Shown here: in pieces, positions 46,115-57,593 of the stretch | How positions within the stretch are numbered: position 1 is the first letter of the stretch | Layout: the number at the start of each line of letters is the position of its first letter | Source: Gerris lacustris | Taxonomy: Eukaryota; Arthropoda; Insecta; Hemiptera; Gerridae | Length of the DNA stretch: 64,000 bases | Direction of reading: 5' to 3' | Assembly (NCBI GenBank): GCA_951217055.1 | Contig: OX578281.1 | Span: 13,672,447-13,736,446, forward strand | Position numbers and translations under genes: made by a program | The notes under the pieces: generated by a model | Database searches by the model: none | What the model was told of the DNA's origin: nothing | Seen by the model: only the letters and a program-made list of their open reading frames with translations

Positions 46115-47339
46115 TACATTGAGGTTTCTCGACAAATTTAACCCAATTACTTTAAACTTAAACTGGGATACTCTAGAGCACGTGACTTGTATTGTAAATA
46201 ACAAAGCTCGACGTGACTTGATTTATATGAGAGTTTGCTACTTAAACCTTACATTCATATATAGTATTCTAAATTCTAAAAAAAAACATTGACGGAGTCT
46301 GAATAAGAATTGTTTTTCTAAGTTTCTAGGGATACTGTTGGAAGATTTTACGACACGTTAGGACATTATTATTATCCGAGGGAGCTTATAGTTTGCAGTT
46401 AACAGCAAGAAAGAGTTTTATAGGTTTCCAGTCTTTTTATGTCTATACATTACTTTTAGAAAGCTGTTTAAACTGGTACAGGGTACAGGTGGTGTAATAC
46501 AGGCTTTTTAAAATGGCTAGATAATAAAAATATACCGATTCTATACGGCTTTTCCTTCTTTAGCACTTCATGCAATAAAATTATAATGAACAAAGGCAAG
46601 AAAAAAGTCATTGGGGCAATTTTTTAAACTTTTATTGTGACAACAAATAGAGCTTCCAGTTTTTTTTTTTTTTGTTTTTTTGTTTTTTTTTAGGCCGTCT
46701 TTATACGAGAAAGAAGTTCCTTGAAAGTTGGTTTTTAAGAAATTAATTTATCTCGTAAATCTGTTAGACCACATTAGAAAGCATTATTTTTTTCTTACAG
46801 ATAATATACCTATTATTTTATTCTATATTGGGCCAAAACCTGAGCAATATTAATAAAACAAAATTGGTTCAGTACGCCGTCTTCAAACTGAAAAAAAAAC
46901 AAAAAAAAAAAAACATCATACCTACCTAACATTATAATTAATTGAAAAAGTTAAAATATTTCTAATTTCAAATATTTCAATTCTACTTTTGGTTAGATTT
47001 CTCTGTATACAAATTACGCGTTATCATTTGGAATTGATATTAGGTCAGATGAAAGAGACCCGTTGTTATGACAATTCAGTTTAACAAAATAAAAAAAGGG
47101 AGTCACTAAAGTAGATAAGCGAAGCCAAAGATATCATTTAGATTCTATGAATCCGGAACTAAAGGACAATAGCCTCAGGATAGAGTAAGATAACAGGCGA
47201 ATAATCGAGAGAACAAGTTTACTACATACACACTGAAGAGCAAGTGAAAATTAATCAAAGTGATTTGGAAACCATTTTAATTTTCAAACTTTATTGTTTT
47301 ACAAATGATTGGTTGTTTTGTCTGAGATTTTGTGGTAGC
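46115..47339. other. No recognisable gene
   Basis: AT-rich sequence outside the visible left-arm counterpart. It may still belong to the inverted duplication, since the matching DNA would lie before base 1. Short frames (such as 46062-46292) have no recognisable homology. Confidence 0.4.
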
Positions 47340-47520
47340 ATTTCATTATTGTGATTAGACCTGGACAGGTTAGAGCTAGAGAGGTAGAAAGGTTAGTAGA
47401 ATGAAACGCAAGTAATGTATCACTTGGTAGAAAGTGACTCAACAATAGTGTCACCACAATTTTATATTAAAATACACAAACGGTTTTGACATTATAATAT
47501 CATCATCAGTGTTGAGTGTA
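47340..47520 (-). repeat. PLE-like terminal remnant, inverted partner of 48670-48790
   Basis: Minus strand reads AACACTGATGATGATATTAT, then GTCAAAACCGTTTGTG and ATTGTGGTGACA; the partner at 48670-48790 reads in the opposite direction with ACCGAAGATGATTTTC, GTCGAAACGTG and ATTGTGGTAACA. CTGATGA at 47503-47509 (minus) resembles the hammerhead core, but GAAA has become AAAA. Confidence 0.45.
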
Positions 47521-47658
47521 TTGTTATACCTGTTATAATTTATAATTATTATACTTTGTTGTTGACTCAATTGTTACACCTGTTATAATTATTATACCTT
47601 GTTGTTGACTCAATTGTTATACCTGTTATAATTATTATACCTTGTTTTGACTCAATTG
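47520..47658 (+). repeat. 43-bp tandem repeat, left part
   Basis: Units of TGTTATACCTGTTATAATTA followed by TTATACCTTGTTGTTGACTC. The array is interrupted by the MITE at 47665-48421 and resumes at 48428-48512. Confidence 0.85.
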
Positions 47659-47664
47659 TTATAC

Positions 47665-48421
47665 CGGGAGTGAACCGATTGAGCGCGAAAGTAAAAAACT
47701 GAGAGTCGACTGAGCGCAGACCTTAAAAACTTTTGAGTGTCAACTGAGCGCAAGTACCTAAGACTTACTTTTTACTTGGTTACTTAGGACAGTGTTGATT
47801 GAGCGCGAAAGTAAAATTGTTGTAAGAGTCGATTTAGCGCAAGATTATAAACTACCCGCACCTTTTGGAGTCACAATTCATTAATAAAGTATACATTTTT
47901 TATTTTCACACTCAATCAAATAAATAAAATAAAAACTAGGTTTAACCATTTGCCTATAATGATATCTTGGTTTTATTTGTTGTTCTTATACTCGTTGTAC
48001 TCTTTAGATAGCCCAACTTGCTGAATGCGGCGATACCAAGATTGTGTAAAATTAAAGTGAAACTGAAATCATATAATGGTGGTTTCAGGCCATACATTTT
48101 TGTTAGCTAAATGCATATCTTGCTCAAAATCTACCACAATTTGACTGGGTTTTGGTTAATTCCTAAATTTCGACACTCCACTGAAATTTTTCTCCAATGC
48201 AATATAATTATTATTGATAAAGTCATGCATCGTGAATAATTGTGAAAAAAAATTCTTGCGCTTAATCGACTCTATGCATGCTTGACACCTCGCGCTGAAT
48301 CATCTCTCATGAATATAAACCTTGCGCCGAATCAACACTGCGCCTACAAAAGTTCTTGCTCTCAATCGTCTCTCTTGATTTAATCCTTATATTTCTCTAG
48401 CGCTCAATCGGTACTTACCCG
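47665..48421. mobile_element. MITE with 5+5 subterminal GAGCGC repeats and 6-bp TSD
   Basis: TIRs CGGGAGTGAACCGATTGAGC and CGGGTAAGTACCGATTGAGC (inverted) are flanked by TTATAC at 47659-47664 and 48422-48427. From the left end, about five boxes of the type (GA)xTGAGCGC follow at intervals of about 35 bp (47677, 47710, 47740, 47797, 47830); from the right end five inverse boxes (GCGCTTAATCGAC, GCGCTGAATCA, GCGCCGAATCAA, CTCTCAATCG, GCGCTCAATCGG). Arrays of subterminal boxes are usually transposase binding sites. No transposase. Superfamily undetermined. Confidence 0.82.
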
Positions 48422-48427
48422 TTATAC

Positions 48428-48512
48428 CTGTTATAATTATTATACCTTGTTGTTGACTCAATTGTTATACCTGTTATAATTATTATACCTTGTTGTTGAC
48501 TGTATTGTTATA
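48428..48512 (+). repeat. 43-bp tandem repeat, right part
   Basis: Continuation of the array at 47520-47658 on the other side of the inserted MITE. Confidence 0.85.
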
Positions 48513-48597
48513 ATTGTTAGACCTGACCCTCACCTTCAACGGGTTCCGCCTTGATCATCACTTCATATCTCTTATCTTGGTCCCTCGTAACCCTTCA

Positions 48598-48617
48598 CCC
48601 CCCCCCCCCCCCCCCCC
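48598..48617 (+). repeat. Poly(C) run, 20 nt
   Basis: Twenty consecutive C residues between the tandem array and the PLE-like remnant. Length likely uncertain in sequencing. Confidence 0.9.
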
Positions 48618-48669
48618 TTATGAAGTTTAAGTCATAAAAGCTTGTAAAATAAGTACCTAGTAGAGATTT

Positions 48670-48790
48670 TACACATACTATGTTAACACTCAATACCGAA
48701 GATGATTTTCTTTGTCGAAACGTGTTTGTGTATTAATATAACATTGTGGTAACAATATAGTTTTGTTGCGTTAAACCAACCTCTCTAGTC
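48670..48790 (+). ncRNA. PLE-like terminal remnant with hammerhead-like motif
   Basis: CCGAAGA (48696-48702; one change from CUGANGA), a weak stem and GTCGAAACG (48715-48723), followed by a TTTGTGTATT...ATTGTGG tail shared with the inverted copy at 47340-47520. The two remnants face each other around the tandem array and MITE. Confidence 0.4.
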
Positions 48791-49266
48791 ATATTCCAGG
48801 AGGCAGCGGGCAAAACAATGTCTGACTAACATCAAGCTAGAATTTTGTGTACAAGTTAATCTTTTAGTACCTTTTAAGTGTTTTTCGTGATCCTGAGTAC
48901 AAAATAAGTTAGTAGACCGGAAAATCAAGTTGATGTTAGTTTGTCACTTGATATGTTAGGTATTCAAATTTTACTCCAAATCAAAGTGGTCAACTATCAA
49001 AGGACAACCTAACATCAATTTAATTTTCAGTCCACTAATTAATTTTGTACTCAGGATCATGAAAATCTCATTGTCCACCATAATTGGCGTGGCATGACCA
49101 CTCTCCACTATTTCGTTGTTTTCAAATGCCTATTGCCAAGGTATGTCCTGCAGACAAATTTAGCCGACCACATATTCTTAAAAGGCACTAAAAGGTTAAC
49201 CTGTATACAAAATTCTAGCTTGATGTTAGTCAGACATTTTTTTGCCCGCTATCTCCCCTGGACTGT
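48787..49266. mobile_element. Foldback element, family E, outside the arms
   Basis: Ends ATATTCCAGGAGGCAGCGGG and the inverse of ACAGTCCAGGGGAGATAGCG. Inner TTGATTTTCCGGTCTACTA-type inverted arms as in other copies. The frame 49094-49363 is incidental. Confidence 0.8.
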
Positions 49267-49399
49267 CATAATTACTTGGTTCTTTAATCAAATAAATAAT
49301 ATAGGACTAAATTTTAAGTCTAATACTTACAGAAAATCAAAATCCTATTTTTATTTCTCATAATTTATCGTTGTTGAAAAATATTTTTTTGTGATATAT

Positions 49400-49420
49400 A
49401 TATATACTATATATATATAC

Positions 49421-49508
<88 letters not shown>
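49400..49508. repeat. (AT)n microsatellite
   Basis: Interrupted at about 49410-49422 (TATACCTAA), otherwise pure AT. Confidence 0.95.
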
Positions 49509-49513
<5 letters not shown>

Positions 49514-50139
49514 CACTTAATTAAGAAAGCAAAGGATTATTTTTAGACTTGCCGACGTTCGATGAAAATAATATTAAGAATTAGGGCATCGCAGGCTTTT
49601 TCCTGAGTTGAAGCAAGTACGAGCCTTCTTGGAATGATAAAGCCTTTGGATTAAAACTTAGTATTATAGGGGTTCCTTAATCTTAGCGTTCCCTAACTTT
49701 GAATCCCATTCATCAAACATCCACCTAAAGAGGCAAAATAACTAACTTTCTTTTCCTTGAATTTTCTTTGGTATATTACGTTTTACATATTATCTTTAAG
49801 TTTAAACATATATACTTATATAAAATGTGTGCTTTCGCTTGCTTTTCCTAAAGTTTATTACTTTCTCATATACCTAGTATGTAAACAGAGAAAGTATTGC
49901 GATGGGCCAAAAATTGAGCTAACCTAGTGAGGTTGGGGGAACTGACTTCATTAGTGACAACCAGAGTCAGTGACTAAGTGTCGACTAGGCACTACTCATG
50001 ACTTATTTATTTTCTGACTCGTATAAAATGAGATTTTGTACAACTTATGACTTCTAACTGGTTTGAAGAAGTCCCAAATAAATTGGTAGTGCGTGAAGTC
50101 TCACGTAAAAAGGGTTTCGTTGGTGTTGTAAACATGAAA
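49509..50139. other. No gene; includes a family F fragment
   Basis: TTACTTTCTCATATACCTAG ... AGAGAAAGTATTGCGATGGG at 49858-49905 matches the hairpin end of family F. The remainder has no recognisable feature. Confidence 0.5.
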
Positions 50140-50590
50140 TTAGTAAAAGGGGGAGGGGCAATATTTTGATGTTTTTTGACAAAATGGCGTAGAAAATTAA
50201 ACGCTTTCCACAAGTTGTATATATTTTTGTAATTTACTCTTCAATACCTTTCATTTGATACCTCACTCAAAATTAAAAAAAAAAAAAATTTCCCGTGACA
50301 GCAATCAATCGCCATCTTCGATTCCCAGTTAATCCGACCAAGTTGCTATTCTTATTTCTTCTTTGGCCCATCAGACCACACATTTTTCATTTTTTTTTTT
50401 TTTTTTTTTATATTTTTAGTAACAGCGGAAATATAGTTTTGGGGGGGGGGACGTAAAATTTTGATGTTTTTTGATAAAATGGCGTGGAAAATTAAACGCT
50501 TTCCACAAGTGTTATATATTTTTGTAATCTACTCTTCAATACCTTTCATTTGATACCCCACTCAAAATTTAAAAAAAATATTATTTTTGC
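50140..50590. repeat. Direct duplication of about 135 bp
   Basis: Segments near 50150-50285 and 50445-50575 share TTTTGATGTTTTTTGA, AAAATTAAACGCTTTCCACA and CCTTTCATTTGATACC. The sequence between contains a T run and a G run. Further right (50735-50820) a GACAGACAGACAAACATACA tract precedes ACGAAACCCT, a pattern reminiscent of families A and B. Confidence 0.7.
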
Positions 50591-51091
50591 ATAATGTGAG
50601 TTCTCCGCCATTTTGGATTTGAAGAGCTTATAATTTTGAGTTCACTATATTTTTCCTGTGTGCGCGTCAAAACGATCTTTAATATTGAAAAGTTTCATGA
50701 TTTCATCTCTTTTTATTCAAAAATTATTGGAACCGTACAGAGTGACAGACAGACAAACATACAAACACATGAACGAAACTGTAAGGGTTTCTTTTTGGTT
50801 TTACCAACGAAACCCTAAAAAGGGATGAAATTCACCAATGAATTTACTAAATTGAGTAATTATTTACCCCGAATTGACATTTTATAATTTCTTTAGTTAA
50901 TTTGTACATACCTTTGTGTTTATCATGTAATATACACAAACCATTGTGTATAATCATTTTCCTTAAAAAAAAATTTAATTAGATTAAATAAACTTTTATT
51001 GATTATATTTCCTTGGTCGTTACCAAAAATAAGTATATTGATTGTTTTGAAATAAATCCAAATTTAATTTAAAAAATAATCATATTTTAAA

Positions 51092-51124
51092 GCAGCTTTC
51101 GGCCTTCAAAAGGCCATCAGTGCC
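51092..51124 (-). ncRNA. Hammerhead-ribozyme-like motif (PLE type)
   Basis: Minus strand: CACTGATGGCC TTTTGAA GGCCGAAAGC. CTGATG-(G) is one base from the CUGANGA core, the GGCCTT/AAGGCC stem is perfect and GAAA is intact. This is the arrangement commonly found in PLE terminal regions. Surrounding PLE coding sequence was not found. Confidence 0.5.
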
Positions 51125-51599
51125 TATTGCGGAAGAAAAAAATGGAGTTACATTAATAAAAAGATTTAGTTAGAAATGGGATAGGTATATATATTTCACC
51201 ATCCTTTAAGGCAAAGACGGTGACAAGGAAAACATAATGAATTTTTCAAAAGTAAGAAAAAACCCCGTCGTCTAGATGAAGTCTTAGTAACGTTTTTCTT
51301 TGGTCAACATCAGAAACTTTTATTCATTTTAAGTCTTAAAAATACGAGCCATAAATCTTTAAGGTGGAAATTTTTAGCTAAGTTTGAACCTGATGGATTC
51401 AGTAAAAGACTTTAAGGTATCTTTAAACTCTCAACAAACTTCTACTAAGAAGAGAGAAAGATTTATGAGAAACAAAACTTTTACATTCTTTTAGACTTTT
51501 TAACTTCAAGCATTAACAGAAACCTAAGGCTTTTAATTTCTTTACTAAATGCTATTTTATAAAATATTTATATTCATATATACAAGTATTAAAGTCCAG

Positions 51600-51965
51600 A
51601 AATCTATTTACATAAGTTATTATATCTATTTGAAGAGCAACAAATCAAAACAAAAAATTATTTTATTGGAATAAATGTGGTTGCCTTAGCTTAGCACAAA
51701 CAAATCATTTCAAGATGACTCGTCGCCGTCGGGACAGTACTCGATTATATAAATGACGAGCTATAAGGCCTGTGGCAACGGGCTTAATTTTGTACTTTAA
51801 AAAAAGTAAAATTAAATAAATTGATTTAAATATCTATTTAGATAAGCTATTATATCTATTTGAAGACCAACAAATCAAAACAAACATTTATTTTTATTAG
51901 AATATATGTGGTTGCCTTAGCTTAGTAATAACAAATCATTTCGAAATGACTCGTCACAGTCGGAG
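51600..51965 (+). repeat. Two diverged direct repeats of about 145 bp
   Basis: Units at about 51602-51755 and 51826-51965 share TTATATCTATTTGAAGA, CAACAAATCAAAACAAA, GTGGTTGCCTTAGCTTAG and ATGACTCGTC. The second is interrupted near its end by the 51966-52510 element. Confidence 0.8.
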
Positions 51966-52510
51966 CCTCAGAGCAAGGAAGGGGTAGAGGGAGCAATGCG
52001 ATTTGAAAAGTGGTTCATTGTACTACACCCCTATACTAAACCTCCCAAGCGAGCTCAATCCGAACTAAAGTGATCACGTGGTCACTGGTCCTTGTCTTAT
52101 TGGTCTATTTCTCGTCCTTCCGTCCCCACAGACGCTTGTCAACAAATCCTTATCAGTAGCATTTATTTGATACCCCACTAAAAGAAGATTGCTATTGGTT
52201 ATCTAGGAACTGTTTCACGTTTATTATCGACGTTACTGCCTTTATATAATTAATAAGGTTTAACAACAAACATTAAAGTACATATTTATAAATAAAACTG
52301 TGTTAAAAATAAAGATATTAAATATCGTAAGAAAATATCACTTATTCTTATCAGCTGATATCAGATAAATTTCGAGTGTTTATCGAGATATCGATACTGT
52401 TTCACCAAACTGCCGCTTGGGAGGTTTAGTATAGGGGTGTAGCATAATGAACCACTTTTTGAGACCAGATTCTATAGTATTGTTCCCTCTACCCCTGCCT
52501 TGCTCTGAGG
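51966..52510. mobile_element. Long-TIR element CCTCAGAGCAAGG (545 bp)
   Basis: Inverted ends of about 95-110 bp: CCTCAGAGCAAGGAAGGGGT ... CCCCTATACTAAACCTCCCA and the inverse. Flanked by TCGGAG and TCGGGG, so a TSD of about 4-6 bp is possible. The neighbouring unit of the direct repeat (around 51735) gives the uninterrupted paralogous target. No transposase. Confidence 0.82.
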
Positions 52511-53743
52511 TCGGGGCACTACTCGATTATTTAAATTATTACAACTAGAATGGTTACATTGTTAAAAGTAATAATAATAATTGGTCTACCTACATGTTGA
52601 TGGCTGTACATTTATATCAATAAAAGCCAAGTATTAATGACAGACTGACTGACTCACTACGACCTAACAATGAAATGTTTAAGAAAGGTCCTAATTAGGC
52701 CCTTAGTGCTCACTAAGAAATCATTTTACGATTCTCCATCTAGATGAAGGAAAATTCGTTGTGACGAGATCACCGTAATCAACTGCACTAGAATCTTTAA
52801 GTTTGAAAGTTAGCATTCCTTGAGACATAAACAATTTATGATAATGGATTTTGCAAACGACCATTTTTTATTCAAGATTGTGGCCATATATGTATTTCAA
52901 TTCAAGACCCTTAACTATATTATTAAAATAAATGTTTGACGTAAATTTATAAAATAATAGCAGAGCTCGAGCGAATCGGCGAAAAAAATAAATTCCGAGA
53001 CAGAAATCCCTTTCTTAAAATTTAATAAATCAGGCGCTTGTAAGCATATCTAAACAAAAAATAACTTTAATAAGTGCTTATTTTATTAGTATGTAAAATT
53101 GAAAAAACTGTTTTAAAGTATTTATTTTATTTTTATTTTTTAACTTAATAAAAATTCCCTTAAAAAACAAGTTCGTGGAAAAATGTAAAACATTTTAATG
53201 ATAAAGTATTATATATTACATTTTTTATTTTAGGTTCAATTTTGTTATGACAAAATAATTGGGTTAATGTATGACTCTATAATAAGAAAAAGTAGCAAAC
53301 ACTAGTCATGCAAGCAGTAAAAAAATTAACTGGTAGCATTAAAACACTGAATAATAAATATTATCCAGTTGAGGTAAAAAAATAGCTTATAATTGAGATT
53401 AAATTATTCCATTAACTCTAATGAACTTGAATTGAGTTAGTGACGCTAAAACTTTGTTTTTATCTCTAAATAATTACTTTAAAATAATATAGCAAAACTC
53501 ATGACATGAATTTAATAACCAGCTGAATTCTTATAATGAACATGTATTCCATTATATTAAATGGCCATTAAAACTAAATGGGCAATTTATTAAATTAAAT
53601 TTTACATAGAATTGTCAACAAGGTTACATTTTTTTTATGCAGTGTATTAATTAATATAATATTATTATACTGTAAGATTTTATGCTAAAAATGAATGAAA
53701 TGTTATACGCATAGTTAAATTTATCGTACTGCAAAAACAATTG
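52511..53743. other. No recognisable gene
   Basis: AT-rich, stops in all frames. A family B head (CCAATTAGTGTGGCACATAG) appears at 53748-53768 at the right edge. Confidence 0.45.
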
Positions 53744-53937
53744 CAGCCAATTAGTGTGGCACATAGCTTTCACAAGAATGTTCACATAAATATAAAATGA
53801 TAAGTGTAAAGAGATGGGTTTTCCATAATATGAGTTTAATAAAACGCGCATTTATTCATAAAAATGTGTTTGTTACATCGAAATATGACATTATAGAAGA
53901 CTATAACCTAAAGTTATAGAAACAAACTAGTACATTA

Positions 53938-54457
53938 CGCGTCTAGTGCGGAAAGTTGCAAGTAGTGAGTGTGGAGTTTGCACCCGAGCGACAGCGAAGG
54001 TAGTAAAACAACACGAGCAAAGCAAAATGCAGTTTTCGCACGAGTTGCGTACCGTACTTTATCTACGATTGTTGGATTTTAATATTACATCAAAAATATA
54101 ATAAACTTCCTGTATGTAAGTTCGTATTTCTCTTTTGATTAAGATGATATTAATTCGATAGTTGTATTTTGTGCAGAATTAATTATTTCGGGAGGCGTCA
54201 TTCAATTTTCGTCATAATCACCTAAATCACTCATTGTTTTTCACTAAAAAATCGATACAAACAGTTACTTTAGTTAAACAAACAGCAAATTAGTTTTGTT
54301 AAATGATAAAAAAAACTCGCTAATCGTGCATTAAGGTGAAGAATTCTTCTTTTTTACCGCACTAGGGCGGAAAAAAGAGGAATTATGAAACGCGCATGCG
54401 CAATGAATACAAGTACATATAAGAATCACTTTCTACTCATCTAAACAGGGATACAAT
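53938..54457 (-). mobile_element. Recombinase-type (Crypton-like?) element, copy 3
   Basis: Minus-strand copy of 9965-10535 and 38394-38937, ending CGCGTAATGTACTA at 53938. Its start is damaged (the first about 20 bp are replaced). The ORF region reads MSDLGDYDEN, a stop, then TPPEIINSAQNTT and, after another stop, SKEKYELTYRKFII. More diverged than copies 1 and 2. It lies immediately left of the second palindrome. Confidence 0.55.
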
Positions 54458-54458
54458 G

Positions 54459-54502
54459 TTTGTAATCAAGCCGTTACAATTCAGTCGTTTGTAATCAAGC
54501 CG
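54459..54502 (+). repeat. Short direct repeat at the palindrome's left edge
   Basis: TTTGTAATCAAGCCG occurs twice, 30 bp apart. The second copy lies inside the palindrome arm, the first outside. Confidence 0.85.
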
Positions 54503-55632
54503 CGGCAGTGCCGGTGTGGAGATAAGAATAAAAATTATCTTCCATCTACTTTTATACAAAAACAAAAGAAATGATTTTAACAAGTAATTTTTTCAATTAC
54601 TTGAATAAATTACCGATTTTATTTAATTTTATGTCGGTAGTTTACGCAGAGCGAAAACATGAAAATGTCTCACTGTCTTGCGGACTCGTATGCAAGAAGT
54701 ATTTTTATTTTTTATTTCAACAGCCCGTTGACACTCACTATTGTAAGACAAGGCCTCCCCGTGAACGGGGACTAGAGTAAAGACAAGAGTAAAGTGTATT
54801 ATGTGCGTGAGTGTTTGAGTACCCTATTGTGTGTATGCCGATATGCATACATTACTTGGGGGAATGGGGGAAGCGCCACAGCTGAGTGCAGCCCAGGGCG
54901 CTATTCACTTAATACCTGGGCCTATATAAACGGTGTCCTTTTGAAATTTAAAATACCTTATACCATATGAATATAGCTCAACCACGAAAAAAAATGGTCA
55001 TCAAAATATTTAAAATTATTACAGAACATTAATTTGCATTAATGATCAACTAATTGAGAAATGCGAAGCCAAGATAAGTATAATAATAATGTATTTATGA
55101 ATTCTTATGACCGAAAAAACCCTTTTAGTAACTTGCTGGCAAGTGCTTGACGGGATTTTTTAATAATAGTGTGATCTTAGTATTAAGAGTGGCATTACTA
55201 TATAATCTGAAATTTACAGGTTTAATCTGCAGATGGACAACTTAATATTTAACTTGGTAAAATGTTTCAATTATCGGTTCATTTGAATGAAGTTGTTTAA
55301 CAAAATACCCGTTTTCTAGTGCTACATACTAATGATTTTGGGGAATACGGATAATTAAATTTTCATTATATATTATCTCCACCTTCACCTCAAAAAGTCA
55401 AAATAGTCGGACTTGTGTAAACAAGGTGATTTAAGCAGAGGAGTTAATTTAATTCCTCTATTTAGTACTTTGAAAACAATCGATAACACCTTCGACAAGC
55501 ATTTGTTGTAAACATCTCTCGAACGAAGATAAAGCTTTTAAACACTAGGCCGACAGCCTGTAGTTCCAACATAAATATCCCCACGTGGAAGAAAGTATTT
55601 CAACTATGGTATGCAGGTGTGAGTATATATAT

Positions 55633-55795
<163 letters not shown>

Positions 55796-56105
55796 GTATG
55801 TGTATACAGGGCAATTTATGTTTGAGTTTCAAGAATTATAAATTACATTTAGGGTCTAATGCGAAGTAAAAAGAGAACAACTATCAATTTTCCTAGTGTG
55901 TTCCAACAAGAAAAAGGTCCCGATATTAATAAAACATATTTTATCTCCAGTAGGGAGAAAAAGTTATATTCAAATGACGTTCTTAATTAACACCTTCTTT
56001 ACTTAGTATCACAATTGTTGTTTTTGACAGATTTTTTTTGGGTGTTGAATTAATAAAAACTCAAAACTAGTTAGTTTTCATTTCTATTTTTTCTCCTTTT
56101 ACAAA

Positions 56106-56140
56106 AACGTTTCGACCCTTCATAAGGTCATTCTCAATTT
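56106..56140 (-). ncRNA. Hammerhead-like motif, left PLE copy
   Basis: Inverse of 59029-59062: TTGAGAA, a GACC/GGTC stem and GAAACG. The core is two changes from CUGANGA, so activity is doubtful. It marks the PLE terminal region about 760 bp downstream of the stop codon. Confidence 0.4.
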
Positions 56141-56901
56141 GTTTTCCTAAAAATGAAAATACAATAAAATTTATTAATCAACTCCTATCCATATATTACA
56201 ATTTAAAATCTTAACTATTCTTTCAATTTCGACTTTATTTGAAAACCTTAATATTATAAAATTACGACAATTCATTCTATAAAATTAACTTACATTTATA
56301 ACAGGAACATTTTTGATGTCAAAATTTAAAATTCCTCCAAGAGAGTTCGTCATAATAATTTAAATACAAATTTTTTAATTAAAAGTACACTACGTCCAAC
56401 ACAACTGTTCAATTATATAAAATACATACATTATAGTTAGACAAACAGTATACTATTTATAACAAAAGATGATTCATGGTACTAGACATCCCATATAGGC
56501 TTATTACTACTATTCATATTGCATTTTAACCAGATTTTTCATCGAGAATATTTGATCAAAATTGTGGTTTAATTATTATTAAGACTTATTAAAATTATTA
56601 ATATTATTTCACAAATATGTGTATAAAACTATTGTGTATGTTATATAATTTATTATTTAATTATTAATAATGGACATTATAATTTAATCTTTAATTTCTT
56701 GTTAGAAAAATAGTGAATTTGTAAATAGGGGTTAGTGGCGCTGTCTGGGAGAGAAATCTTAAAACTCTAGTATGCTTGAGTTCAGTGGCGCTGCCTGGGA
56801 GAGACCTACTTGTACTACTAAAACAATACGGCATTATTTTATATTCTATTACGTTTATTTTTGATATTTAATTATTTATTTATTATGTTCTGTTTTTTAA
56901 T

Positions 56902-57592
56902 CTAAACTTTAAATTTGTTAAATATATTATTATAATTTTTATTTAAATGCCCTGAATCTGTTTTATGGTTGACGTTTTTATTAATGGTTTTAAAGATGTT
57001 AAATGATTCTAAAATGCGTCTTTTACTAGTGTTATTCTCATAACCCACAATTTCAGTTTTTTCAAACGCAAACTTGTGTCCCGTGTTAACCGAGTGGATA
57101 CTTAACGCCGTTTTTTGGCTCTTATTTTTAACATCATTACTGTGCTGATATAATCGGTTTTTTAATTTTTGTGAGGTTTCACCTATGTATGATTTTTCGC
57201 AATTTTCACAGTCAATTTTATACACTAGGCTTGATCTATTTTCTTTTTTGATTTCATCCTTCATGTTACTATAGAAATTTCTTAATTTATCATTTGGTTT
57301 ATGTGCAATATTAATTTTTTCTCCGTCGTTTTGTTTCATTATTCTCTGTAATTGTTCTGAAAGACCTTTTACGTATGTGAGGCTGTTATAATGTTTGTTT
57401 CTATTGTTGTCATTCACTATTATTTGGGTTTGATTATTTTCTATTGCTTTAATGTGTTTGTACCAAATTGATTTAATTAACTTTATTGGATATAAATTAT
57501 CAGCTAATTTTTTAAAAATTATATTTTTATTTCCTTGATATATTTTTTATCTGTAATATTAATTGCTCTTTTTATCATATTAGAAACAGTAT
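56902..57592 (-). pseudogene. 5'-truncated Penelope-like element, GIY-YIG domain, left copy
   Basis: The open frame 56902-57417 (171 codons, opened by an internal ATG) extends upstream without stops to about 57510, where a frameshift shared with the right copy joins it to NTVSNMIKRAINITDKKYIK near the palindrome centre. Order: RT-thumb-like segment (RAINITDKKYIKEI), NSLTYVKGLSEQLQRI box, AHKPNDKLRNF box, VYKIDCENCEKSYIGETSQK (CxxC plus YIG half of GIY-YIG), and SKRRILESFNIFKTIN. This is the C-terminal part of the PLE RT-endonuclease; the catalytic RT palm is missing. The protein would nick target DNA and prime reverse transcription. The endonuclease half is intact here, but the frame is truncated. 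Confidence 0.88.
57577..57592. other. Palindrome centre (15-bp spacer)
   Basis: Between inverse TTTTTATCA and TGATAAAAA lies ATTAGAAACAGTAT. Only the left (minus) PLE copy reads through it in frame (NTVSNM), so the right copy is truncated by about 15 bp more. Confidence 0.85.
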
Positions 57593-57593
57593 T

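Noticed and set aside
51966..52510. hAT assignment of the long-TIR element
   Set aside because: No 8-bp TSD; flanks share only TCGG plus one or two bases.
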